From contig CAKVMF010000057.1 in NCBI GenBank assembly GCA_934771675.1, positions 1 to 6,216 on the forward strand: DNA of 6,216 nucleotides, given 5' to 3'. Within the stretch, counting starts at the first letter, position 1, and each line of letters starts with the position of its first letter. Below are positions 1 to 5,659 of this stretch, in pieces. The stretch comes from an uncultured Clostridia bacterium. Lineage in GTDB: Bacteria > Bacillota > Clostridia > Christensenellales > UBA1242. The notes beneath the pieces were generated by a model, which had not been told where the DNA came from, ran no database searches, and saw only the letters and a program-made list of their open reading frames with translations. Made by a program: the position numbers and the translations under genes.

Positions 1-1332
1 CTTAAATTCCAAACGAATACGGCTACCTTTTGGTGACATATTTTGAAGTTCACCTTTTCTAACGCCCATAGAACCCATGATTGTTGAAACACAGTTTTCT
101 GGAACGTCAATTGTAAGGTTGTCAAATGGTTCAAGTGTAACACCATTTTCTTCTTTGTAGATAACTTTTGGCATTGAAACTTGGAATTCATAGCCTTCAC
201 GACGCATATTTTCAACCAAGATTGAAATGTGCATTTCGCCCCTGCCAAGAACTCTGAATTTATCAGCTGATTCAGTTTCATAAACCCTGAGTGAAAGGTC
301 ACGAACTGCTTCTTTCATCAAACGATCACGAAGGTGTCTTGATGTAAAAAATTTACCTTCAGTTCCAGCAAGTGGGGAATCATTAACTGAAAATTCCATT
401 TCAATTGATGGTTCGCTGATTTTTACAAATGGAATAGGTGAAATGTCTTCTTTGTTTGCAACTGTATCACCAATGGTAACCTCATCAGAACCTGAAAGGC
501 AAACGATATCACCTGGGCAAGCAACAGAAACAGGAACTTTTTTAAGTCCTTGGAATTCAAAGATGTTTGTAACTTTGAAAGTTTTGTGTTTATCAGCATC
601 ATGATAGTTTACAATATCAAGAGTTTCATTTACTTTTGCGCTTCCTTGTTCAACTTTTCCAACAGCAAGTTTTCCAAGATAGTCATTTTGTTCACAAGAT
701 GAAACGAGCATCTTGAAAGGTTTGTTTGGATCACTTGTTGGAGCAGGAATATGCTTTAAGATTGTGTCCAAAAGTGGTTTCATATCAGTTCCAACGGTGT
801 CCATATCAAGTGAGCAAATACCTTGTCTTGCTGAGCAGAAAACAAACGGAGAGTCAAGTTGTTCGTCATTTGCGTCAAGATCCATAAGAAGATCAAGAAC
901 TTCATCAATAACTTCTTTTACTCTAGCATCTTTTCTATCAATTTTGTTAACAACAACAATAACCTTGTGGTTCAAAGCGAGTGCCTTTTCAAGAACAAAT
1001 CTGGTTTGTGGCATTGTTCCTTCAAATGCGTCAACAACAAGCAAAACGCCATCAACCATCTTCAAAATACGTTCAACTTCGCCACCGAAATCTGCGTGTC
1101 CTGGGGTGTCAACAACGTTGATTTTCACACCATTATACATAAGTGATGCGTTTTTACTAAAAATTGTGATACCTCTTTCACGTTCAAGTGCGTTTGAGTC
1201 CATAACTCTGTCTTGAACTGCTTGGTTTTCTCTAAAAACTCCGCCTTCTTTTAAAAGTGCATTGACAAGTGTTGTTTTGCCATGGTCAACGTGCGCAATA
1301 ATCGCAATATTGCGGATATTATTTTCATCCAT
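1..1332 (-). CDS. typA: TypA/BipA ribosome-associated translational GTPase (C-terminus outside window)
   Basis: The N-terminal 444 codons of a TypA/BipA GTPase are present; the gene runs off the left edge. Family members are about 600-615 residues, so roughly a quarter is missing. Visible GTPase motifs in order are AHVDHGKT (P-loop, residues 13-20), RERGIT (switch I, 51-56), DTPGH (75-79) and NKID (129-132). The elongation-factor domain II follows, then the conserved GRGEMHISILVENMRREGYE stretch near residues 360-380, typical of TypA rather than EF-G or LepA. The frame is open throughout. The ATG at 1332-1330 is chosen because an AGGAG (1343-1339) sits 6 nt upstream. Known role of the family: a cytoplasmic GTPase that binds the 70S ribosome and supports ribosome assembly and growth under stress or cold. 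It has its own promoter, divergent from the gene at 1537. Identification is firm. Confidence 0.97.
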   Translation of the reverse strand, partial: MDENNIRNIAIIAHVDHGKTTLVNALLKEGGVFRENQAVQDRVMDSNALERERGITIFSKNASLMYNGVKINVVDTPGHADFGGEVERILKMVDGVLLVVDAFEGTMPQTRFVLEKALALNHKVIVVVNKIDRKDARVKEVIDEVLDLLMDLDANDEQLDSPFVFCSARQGICSLDMDTVGTDMKPLLDTILKHIPAPTSDPNKPFKMLVSSCEQNDYLGKLAVGKVEQGSAKVNETLDIVNYHDADKHKTFKVTNIFEFQGLKKVPVSVACPGDIVCLSGSDEVTIGDTVANKEDISPIPFVKISEPSIEMEFSVNDSPLAGTEGKFFTSRHLRDRLMKEAVRDLSLRVYETESADKFRVLGRGEMHISILVENMRREGYEFQVSMPKVIYKEENGVTLEPFDNLTIDVPENCVSTIMGSMGVRKGELQNMSPKGSRIRLEFK

Positions 1333-1362
1333 AATTATCTCCTAAATCAAAAAAAAATTACT

Positions 1363-1391
1363 GCAAACACAGTTTGCTAGTAAGTTTACTA
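1363..1391. repeat. Two abutting perfect inverted repeats in the typA leader/start region
   Basis: GCAAAC-ACA-GTTTGC (1363-1377) is directly followed by TAGTAA-GT-TTACTA (1378-1391); each has perfect 6 bp arms. The second spans the predicted typA transcription start, just downstream of its -10 box. The first lies in the untranslated leader. Possible roles are a repressor operator or small hairpins at the 5' end of the mRNA. There is no T-tract, so these are not terminators. In AT-rich DNA such short palindromes can arise by chance, but two side by side at a start site is notable. Confidence 0.45.
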
Positions 1392-1395
1392 AATT

Positions 1396-1424
1396 AGTAT
1401 AGCACCAACTGCAAAATTTGTCTA
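1396..1424 (-). promoter_or_regulatory. Sigma-A-like promoter for typA
   Basis: On the minus strand, TAGACA (1424-1419) is followed by a 17 bp spacer and TATACT (1401-1396); each box has one mismatch to consensus. Transcription would start near 1389, giving a leader of about 57 nt before the typA ATG. The predicted start falls inside a palindrome described separately. Seen by reading only. Confidence 0.65.
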
Positions 1425-1473
1425 TATTTAGTTTGCAAATTTTTATTTTTTTTGTAAAAAAATGGATTACCTA

Positions 1474-1502
1474 TTGAAAATAGAGTTTAACTTTGTTATT
1501 AT
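1474..1502 (+). promoter_or_regulatory. Sigma-A-like promoter for the 275-aa pseudo-phosphatase gene
   Basis: TTGAAA (1474-1479), a 17 bp spacer and TATTAT (1497-1502) form a good vegetative promoter. Transcription would start near 1509, about 28 nt before the ATG at 1537. The -35 boxes of this promoter and of the divergent typA promoter are about 50 bp apart, so the two units could share regulators. Confidence 0.65.
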
Positions 1503-1536
1503 TAGGTTGTAAAAGAAAATTTATGTGAGGTGAGTT

Positions 1537-2364
1537 ATGGATTGTTATATCATAAATTGCAGCAAAAAAACCGATCCAACCTTTAAAAACGGAACACAAA
1601 GACTTTTGGATCATGATGAAATGCAAAATGCATTGAAGGTAGGGAACAACTTAGCAAAAAAACTTGAAGAAACAGGAAAGAAAAGAGTTAAAGTTTATTC
1701 TTCAGATAGCAATGCTGCATCACATTTTTGTTCAATAATTATTCCAAGGCTTATTGCTAACAATCTTTGCACTGAAAATGATGTTGAAATTAGCGGATTG
1801 TTTAATGATAGAAACTATGGTGAGATTTCAGCATATAGCCGTGAAGATATAAGTCCAATCAAAGTGTTTGGAAATAAAGCATCTTCTCAAATTCTTCGAG
1901 CAAACTTAAATATGAAAAATGAATATGGAATTGAAACAAAAAAAGACTACAAAAACAGAGTGTTTGACGCAGTTTCAAAAATTGTTTTTGAAAACCAAAA
2001 AGATGATGCTGTTATACTTGTTGTTGGAAATGAATTTATCAGCACTTGCCAAAAAGATGAATCAGTTCACTCAATGATCTATTTTGGTGATGAAAAATAT
2101 TACGTTCCAAGAACAACTCGTTCATCTTTTGATTGCAATTCATTTGATCCAACATCACTTATGAATGATTCATTTGTAAATTTGTTTTCTATGCAATCAA
2201 CAAAACAATTTCCAGAGCTTAAACCTGAAAGAGTTTTGCTTGAAAAGCCTGGTGTAAACTCATATGGTGATGTAACTCCAATTTATGAAAAATACGCAAA
2301 GGCGGTTGCTGTAAAACAAATTGAAAAAGAAAGTGAAATGATGAAAAACAACCAAATGCAATAA
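1537..2364 (+). CDS. Probable catalytically dead histidine phosphatase-fold protein
   Basis: 275 residues, with no signal peptide or membrane segment, so probably cytoplasmic. The order of segments matches the histidine phosphatase/phosphoglycerate mutase superfamily: a first strand CYIINCS (3-9, where active enzymes have LVRHG), LLDHDEMQNALKVGNNLA (23-40, like the L-T-x-x-G-x-x-Q-A helix), VYSSDSNAASHFCSII (53-68, like YSSPLxRAxxTAxII), FNDRNYGEI (89-97, like LNERxYGxL), a helix around 137-150, and VILVVGNEF (159-167, like the strand ending in the second catalytic His). The catalytic residues appear replaced: Arg-His by N7-C8, the second Arg by A60, Glu by D91 and the second His by V163. The C-terminal 30 residues are a charged helix. 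The start has a GAGG (1527-1530) 6 nt upstream. It is a single-gene unit with its own promoter and terminator. Fold assignment is inferred from pattern only; the biological role is unknown. Confidence 0.6.
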   Translation: MDCYIINCSKKTDPTFKNGTQRLLDHDEMQNALKVGNNLAKKLEETGKKRVKVYSSDSNAASHFCSIIIPRLIANNLCTENDVEISGLFNDRNYGEISAYSREDISPIKVFGNKASSQILRANLNMKNEYGIETKKDYKNRVFDAVSKIVFENQKDDAVILVVGNEFISTCQKDESVHSMIYFGDEKYYVPRTTRSSFDCNSFDPTSLMNDSFVNLFSMQSTKQFPELKPERVLLEKPGVNSYGDVTPIYEKYAKAVAVKQIEKESEMMKNNQMQ

Positions 2365-2370
2365 AGTGCA

Positions 2371-2402
2371 AAAAAAAGAACCTTGTTTAGGTTCTTTTTT
2401 TT
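2371..2402. terminator. Bidirectional intrinsic terminator between convergent genes
   Basis: AAAAAAAGAACC (2371-2382) pairs perfectly with GGTTCTTTTTTT (2390-2401) around a 7 nt loop. The U-tract is present in both directions: T-run 2395-2402 for the rightward gene ending at 2364, and the A-run read on the other strand for the leftward hydrolase ending at 2406. The entire 41 bp between the two stop codons is essentially this element. Confidence 0.85.
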
Positions 2403-2405
2403 CTG

Positions 2406-3161
2406 CTAAATTTCAATCATGCACATGTAGTGGTCAGAAGATAAATCATTTTTGAAAATTTTTTTATTTTTGATTTTTATTGTTTTTGGAACGAGAATAT
2501 TATCACACTTTTTTCCGTCAACTGTTGTTATTTCGTCAAAAGCTGCGGTGCAAGTTGAAAGGGTGGTTTTTAAAACGTTTTTTAATTTTTCAAGGCCCTG
2601 AATTGCATTGAAATCTCCGCAGCATATTGCATTGTATTTTTCATTGTCAGTTTGATATTCATTTGCAATAAATTTGTAATTCTCAATATCTGCATTGAAT
2701 CTATGGAAAGGTAAAAACTGTGTGCATGAGATATAGAAAGGTTTTTCGCATTCAACTCTTGCAATCATGTAGCCTTTGTTATGTGAGGTGTAAGTTCCTT
2801 TTTCAGTTGTTTTTGTTAAGTTTGGATTTGTTAAGAATTTTTCTTCAATTTTGGTTAAAGGATATTTTGAAAAAATGGCAATTCCAAACATCGTGTTTTT
2901 AACCAAATGGCAAGGGCTGTTTTCATAGGTTAGATAATATTTCAAGCCGGTTTGTTCGCTCAATTTTTGAGCATATTCAAAACTTTTTGTTGTGATGATT
3001 TCCTGAATGGCAATAACATCAACGTTGTTGTCTTTTATTTGTTTTGCAATGATTTGCATAACTGAGTCATCTGTTTTTAGTTCTGGGGTAATGTCAAACA
3101 AATCTTCCTTGTAGTTGTTTATGTTTATACCTGAACCAATGTTCCATGTTGCAATTTTCAT
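2406..3161 (-). CDS. Endonuclease/exonuclease/phosphatase (EEP) fold hydrolase
   Basis: 251 residues, the usual length for a single-domain member of the DNase I/exonuclease III/sphingomyelinase superfamily of metal-dependent phosphodiesterases. Motifs run in order: ATWNIG (4-9, metal-site Asn7), AIQEI (51-55, metal ligand Glu54), FGIAIFSKYPL (92-102), CGDFNA (181-186, Asp183 and Asn185), KKCDNILVP (217-225) and SSDH (241-244, catalytic-type His244) near the C-terminus. At the family's T-H-L position the sequence reads TQF (147-149), so one His commonly used in the DNase I-like branch appears to be Gln. There is no signal peptide, so it should be cytoplasmic. The substrate (nucleic acid, phospholipid or other phosphodiester) cannot be told from sequence. 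It is the second gene of an operon, 8 nt after the SDR gene, with AGGAG (3171-3167) 5 nt before its ATG. Confidence 0.88.
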   Translation of the reverse strand: MKIATWNIGSGININNYKEDLFDITPELKTDDSVMQIIAKQIKDNNVDVIAIQEIITTKSFEYAQKLSEQTGLKYYLTYENSPCHLVKNTMFGIAIFSKYPLTKIEEKFLTNPNLTKTTEKGTYTSHNKGYMIARVECEKPFYISCTQFLPFHRFNADIENYKFIANEYQTDNEKYNAICCGDFNAIQGLEKLKNVLKTTLSTCTAAFDEITTVDGKKCDNILVPKTIKIKNKKIFKNDLSSDHYMCMIEI

Positions 3162-3166
3162 ATTTA

Positions 3167-3172
3167 CTCCTA
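3167..3172 (-). promoter_or_regulatory. Ribosome binding site overlapping the upstream stop codon
   Basis: On the minus strand the SDR stop TAG (3172-3170) shares its AG with the AGGAG (3171-3167) that serves the hydrolase ATG at 3161. A ribosome finishing the SDR would release on top of this site, which suggests translational coupling and fixed relative output of the two proteins. Confidence 0.7.
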
Positions 3173-3886
3173 ATAATTTAACATATTTTTGATTTCAATG
3201 CTTGGTATTGTTATGTTTTTTGGCAAGTTTAAAACATAGAGAACGGTGTTTGTAACAGCGTCGGTATCAAGCCCCAAATTCATGATTTCATCTGGAAGTT
3301 TGTCTTCAGCATTGATATAAAAATCAGTTTTAACGAGCCCTGGGCAGATGTCGGTTATTTTTATGTTGTGTTTTGCAAGGTCGCTTTCAATTGCTCTGCG
3401 ATAGTTGTAACTCCCGTGTTTTGAAGCATTATAAACAGGACAAAATTCTTCTTTTTGAACTCCGCTTTGTGAGTTGATGTTTACAATTTGACCACAATTT
3501 GCTTTAATAAAAAATGGCATAACAATGTTTATCATAGCAATTGTTCCAAAAGTGTTTGTGTCAATAACATCCTTTATACGTTCCAAAGTGTTAAGTTTTG
3601 CAAAGTGTTCGTTGCATAAATTTGAAAGTTCGCCCTTTGTCCAAACTCCTGCACAGTTGATCAAAACATCAATTTTGTTAAAAACATTTTTAAGATATTT
3701 TTGAAGTTTGTTTAAGTTTTCAATATTTGAAATATCACAATCAAAATATTTACAATTAAGACTTTTTGCGACAGCTTTTAATTTTTTTGAATCCTTGTCA
3801 ACAAGAAGCAAGTTTTCATTTGAAATGGCAGTGGCTAGGGCTTTTCCCATGCCGCTTGCAGCTCCTGTGATTAAAATATTTTTCAT
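3170..3886 (-). CDS. Classical short-chain dehydrogenase/reductase (SDR)
   Basis: 238 residues, typical for a classical SDR. The Rossmann fold and active site are intact: TGAASGMG (7-14, dinucleotide loop), Asp30 at the end of strand beta-2, NCAG (77-80), Asn111, Ser139 in VNINS, Tyr152 and Lys156 in YNASK, then CPGLVKTDF (181-189) in the substrate/cofactor loop. Asp30 in the acidic position favours NAD(H) over NADP(H), by family knowledge. The role would be NAD-dependent oxidation or reduction of an alcohol/carbonyl in the cytoplasm; the substrate is not predictable from these motifs. The start is supported by GGAG (3896-3893) 6 nt upstream. It is the first gene of a two-gene unit with the EEP hydrolase and is preceded by a near-consensus promoter. 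It is separated from the upstream GrpB-family gene by a terminator. Confidence 0.92.
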   Translation of the reverse strand: MKNILITGAASGMGKALATAISNENLLLVDKDSKKLKAVAKSLNCKYFDCDISNIENLNKLQKYLKNVFNKIDVLINCAGVWTKGELSNLCNEHFAKLNTLERIKDVIDTNTFGTIAMINIVMPFFIKANCGQIVNINSQSGVQKEEFCPVYNASKHGSYNYRRAIESDLAKHNIKITDICPGLVKTDFYINAEDKLPDEIMNLGLDTDAVTNTVLYVLNLPKNITIPSIEIKNMLNY

Positions 3887-3914
3887 ATTTTTCTCCGCAT
3901 TTTTGATTAATTTT

Positions 3915-3944
3915 ATTATAATAATTTTATTTAATTTATGTCAA
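3915..3944 (-). promoter_or_regulatory. Near-consensus promoter for the SDR-EEP operon
   Basis: On the minus strand, TTGACA (3944-3939), an 18 bp spacer and TATAAT (3920-3915) match the vegetative sigma consensus at all twelve box positions. Transcription should start near 3908, leaving a leader of about 22 nt that holds the ribosome binding site. This predicts strong, probably constitutive expression. Confidence 0.8.
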
Positions 3945-3972
3945 ACAAAGAGTTGTGAAATTCTGTAAAAAT

Positions 3973-3996
3973 AAAAAACCTTGTTCAAGGTTTTTT
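3973..3996 (-). terminator. Intrinsic terminator after the GrpB-family gene
   Basis: AAAAAACCTTG (3973-3983) and CAAGGTTTTTT (3986-3996) are perfect complements; the stable part is CCTT/AAGG with a GTTC loop. Read leftward, the hairpin is followed by TTTTTTATTTTT. The stop codon TAA (3997-3995) of the GrpB-family gene overlaps the stem base, so the terminator begins right at the gene end. It insulates that gene from the SDR operon. Confidence 0.8.
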
Positions 3997-4522
3997 ACAT
4001 TGTTTTTGATTGATGATAGGCTCTTGCTCGTTCGATTAATTTTGATACGTATTCACTCTTGATTCGACGATATTCTTTTCGGTCGGTTATTCCGCTTGAA
4101 ACCAATTCTTTTTTGTGGTTTGCATAGGCTTTCGCTTCATCTTTATTTTCAAGCAAATAATCTCTTAAATACAAAAAATCATTGTATCTTTCCGTTTGCA
4201 TTTTAACAAGGTGAATATGAACATCTCCGCTTCCAGTTTCGCCAGTTTTTGATGCAAAAAATTGATAAATTTCAGTTGCATTATAACTGTTTAAACTTGC
4301 AAAATAGGTTTTTGAAATCAATTGTTTAAATTTTGCAAAATCATCTTCAGTTTTTGCTCCAACCAAAACGTCGATAATATTCTTTCCGCACATGTCTGGA
4401 ATTGCGGTTGATCCAACATGATCTATAACTGCGTCTTTGCCGAGCAAGTCTTTCAATTCGTCTTCAACTTTTTTATATAATTTTTTGTTTTCAGAAAAAT
4501 TTTGAGTTTTAAGTTCAACCAT
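3995..4522 (-). CDS. GrpB/UPF0157-family protein (nucleotidyltransferase-like fold)
   Basis: 175 residues from the preferred start. The diagnostic core is IDHVGSTAIPDM (33-44) followed by GKNIIDVLV (46-54), matching the family pattern of H-x-G-S-T-A-x-P plus K-x-I-I-D. Further matches are VHIHLVK (101-107) and the helical YNDFLYLRDYL segment (113-123) with a basic C-terminus. The family resembles nucleotidyltransferases and its members occur alone or fused to other enzymes such as dephospho-CoA kinase; the reaction is not established. The N-terminus lacks the P-Y-x-P-x-W stretch seen in many members. An in-frame ATG lies two codons upstream (4528), but the GGAG (4533-4530) is 1 nt from it and 7 nt from the ATG at 4522, so the latter is chosen. 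Monocistronic, with its own terminator. The family call is firm, the function is not. Confidence 0.88.
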   Translation of the reverse strand: MVELKTQNFSENKKLYKKVEDELKDLLGKDAVIDHVGSTAIPDMCGKNIIDVLVGAKTEDDFAKFKQLISKTYFASLNSYNATEIYQFFASKTGETGSGDVHIHLVKMQTERYNDFLYLRDYLLENKDEAKAYANHKKELVSSGITDRKEYRRIKSEYVSKLIERARAYHQSKTM

Positions 4523-4529
4523 AATCATT

Positions 4530-4533
4530 CTCC
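4530..4533 (-). promoter_or_regulatory. Ribosome binding site that decides the GrpB-family start
   Basis: GGAG on the minus strand (4533-4530) lies 7 nt before the ATG at 4522-4520 and only 1 nt before the alternative ATG at 4528-4526. Normal spacing selects the shorter protein. Confidence 0.75.
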
Positions 4534-4553
4534 AATTTATATTTGATGATTAA

Positions 4554-4583
4554 AAAATATCACAAGTTGCAAGCGAATGTCAA
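4554..4583 (-). promoter_or_regulatory. Candidate promoter for the GrpB-family gene
   Basis: A perfect TTGACA (4583-4578, minus strand) is followed after 18 bp by TATTTT (4559-4554), which matches four of six -10 positions. The start would be near 4547, about 25 nt before the ATG at 4522. The -35 is convincing and the -10 weak, so strength is uncertain. Confidence 0.5.
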
Positions 4584-4632
4584 TTTTTATAGGAAATTAT
4601 AGGAGTTTATGAGTGGATATACTTTATTTTTC

Positions 4633-4661
4633 TTGACAAAATCAAACAGGATATTGATAAT
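4633..4661 (+). promoter_or_regulatory. Sigma-A-like promoter for the glycosyltransferase gene
   Basis: TTGACA (4633-4638), 17 bp spacer and GATAAT (4656-4661), one mismatch in twelve. Transcription would start near 4668, placing the ribosome binding site almost at the 5' end. This position also shows that translation must start at 4687 rather than at the upstream in-frame ATG at 4609. Confidence 0.75.
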
Positions 4662-4673
4662 AAAATTAAACAA

Positions 4674-4678
4674 AGGAG
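4674..4678 (+). promoter_or_regulatory. Ribosome binding site that decides the glycosyltransferase start
   Basis: AGGAG, 8 nt before the ATG at 4687. A second AGGAG (4601-4605) lies only 3 nt before the in-frame ATG at 4609 but upstream of the promoter, so it is not favoured. Confidence 0.8.
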
Positions 4679-4686
4679 AAGTTACT

Positions 4687-5619
4687 ATGAGTGCAAAGTA
4701 TTCAATTGTTGTTCCTTGCTTCAATGAAGAAGAAACGATTCCAGCATTTTATGAGGCAATTATTCCGGTTATGGACAAAACAAAAGAAAAATATGAAGTT
4801 ATTTTTGTTAATGACGGAAGCAAAGATGCCACTGCTGAAATTTTAAGAAATATAGCAACCAAAGACAAGAGAGTTAAAGTTATAAATTTTTCAAGAAATT
4901 TTGGTCAACAAGCTGCAATTCTCGCAGGTTTTAAAGCTGCGGAAGGCGAAGCAGTTGTTGATATTGATGTTGACCTTCAAGATCCAGTTGAAGCAATCCT
5001 TTTAATGATTGAAAAATGGAAAGAAGGTTATGACGTTGTTCACGGCAAGAGATTGCTCAGAAAAGGCGAAACATTTTTCAAGAAAAAAACGAGTGACATC
5101 TACACAAACTTTTTTGAAAAAATCACTGGTTTAAAAATTCCAAAACACTGTGGAGATTTCAAACTTTTTGATAGAAAAGTTATCAACGTTTTGGTTGACA
5201 TGAAAGAGAGAGATAGATTTCTTCGTGGAATGACTGAATGGGTTGGTTTCAAACAAACATTTGTTGAGTTTGAAAGAAAGGAAAGGGTTGCAGGAAAAAC
5301 AAAATACAACTTCAAAAAACTTATGAAACTTGCAACAAACGGCATTGTTTCAAATAGTTCATATCCACTTTCACTTTCAATGAAGTGCGGTGCATTTTGT
5401 GGAGTGCTTTCATGCTTAACATTCATCACATTTATTGTTCTTGCATGCTGCAAAATCGTGCTTCCACTAACAGCTTGGATGTTCCCAACAGTTGTGCTAT
5501 TATTTTCAACGACATGGTTTTTGCATGGTCTTTCAAACATTTATGTTGGAAGAATTTACAGTGAAGTTCAAGACCGACCAAAATATATCATTCGTGATAA
5601 AATTAATTTTGATAAATAA
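4687..5619 (+). CDS. Membrane-anchored family 2 glycosyltransferase (GtrB/DPM1-like)
   Basis: 310 residues, the usual 300-330 for polyprenyl-phosphate glycosyltransferases of the GtrB/YkcC/ArnC type. The GT-A domain shows VVPCFNEEE (8-16), VNDGSKD (41-47), the DIDVDLQDP metal/nucleotide-sugar motif (92-100), CGDFKLFDRKV (165-175), RDRFLRGMTEWVGF (185-198) and the GKTKYNFKKL segment (203-212). Two C-terminal membrane helices follow, near 234-257 and 262-285, then a short cytosolic tail. By family knowledge such enzymes move a sugar from a UDP- or GDP-sugar to undecaprenyl phosphate on the inner face of the membrane, supplying lipid-linked sugar for wall-polymer or glycan decoration; the sugar is unknown here. 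The first membrane helix is rich in Cys (234, 238, 243, 254, 255). The start is set by AGGAG at 4674 and the promoter at 4633; an in-frame ATG at 4609 would add 26 residues. No flippase or acceptor transferase gene is adjacent. Confidence 0.92.
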   Translation: MSAKYSIVVPCFNEEETIPAFYEAIIPVMDKTKEKYEVIFVNDGSKDATAEILRNIATKDKRVKVINFSRNFGQQAAILAGFKAAEGEAVVDIDVDLQDPVEAILLMIEKWKEGYDVVHGKRLLRKGETFFKKKTSDIYTNFFEKITGLKIPKHCGDFKLFDRKVINVLVDMKERDRFLRGMTEWVGFKQTFVEFERKERVAGKTKYNFKKLMKLATNGIVSNSSYPLSLSMKCGAFCGVLSCLTFITFIVLACCKIVLPLTAWMFPTVVLLFSTTWFLHGLSNIYVGRIYSEVQDRPKYIIRDKINFDK

Positions 5620-5622
5620 ATT

Positions 5623-5647
5623 AAAGAGCAATAAAGTTGCTCTTTTT
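5623..5647 (+). terminator. Hairpin terminator after the glycosyltransferase gene
   Basis: AAAGAGCAA (5623-5631) and TTGCTCTTT (5637-5645) form a perfect 9 bp stem with loop TAAAG; the T-run is five long (5643-5647) and then broken by G. It ends 2 nt before the ribosome binding site of the next gene. The short T-tract suggests partial termination. Confidence 0.65.
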
Positions 5648-5659
5648 GTGAGGCTAAAT

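Noticed and set aside
713..1216. Rightward open frames of 167 and 95 codons across 713-1216
   Set aside because: They lie opposite the typA G-domain coding sequence, have no ribosome binding site of note, and their low-complexity Ser/Thr- or Asn-rich products look like antisense shadows.
2582..2902. Two 60-codon open frames within the EEP hydrolase gene
   Set aside because: Shadow frames inside a gene with intact catalytic motifs; no independent translation signals.
3708..3968. Rightward 86-codon open frame over the SDR N-terminus and its promoter
   Set aside because: Antisense to the SDR nucleotide-binding region and continuing through a consensus promoter; the hydrophobic product is explained by AT-rich sequence.
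1537..4522. Idea that the pseudo-phosphatase, EEP hydrolase, SDR and GrpB-family genes form a defence or other multi-gene system
   Set aside because: The pseudo-phosphatase is on the opposite strand with its own promoter and terminator, a terminator separates the GrpB-family gene from the SDR operon, and no defence-type domains, repeats or mobile-element signs are present.
5100..5540. Leftward open frame of 146 codons opposite the glycosyltransferase
   Set aside because: It mirrors conserved glycosyltransferase codons on the other strand; no ribosome binding site or recognisable domain.
5609..5637. Possible promoter TTGATA-17 bp-TAAAGT before the metallo-hydrolase
   Set aside because: The -10 is poor and overlaps the hairpin loop; transcription would start almost at the ribosome binding site.
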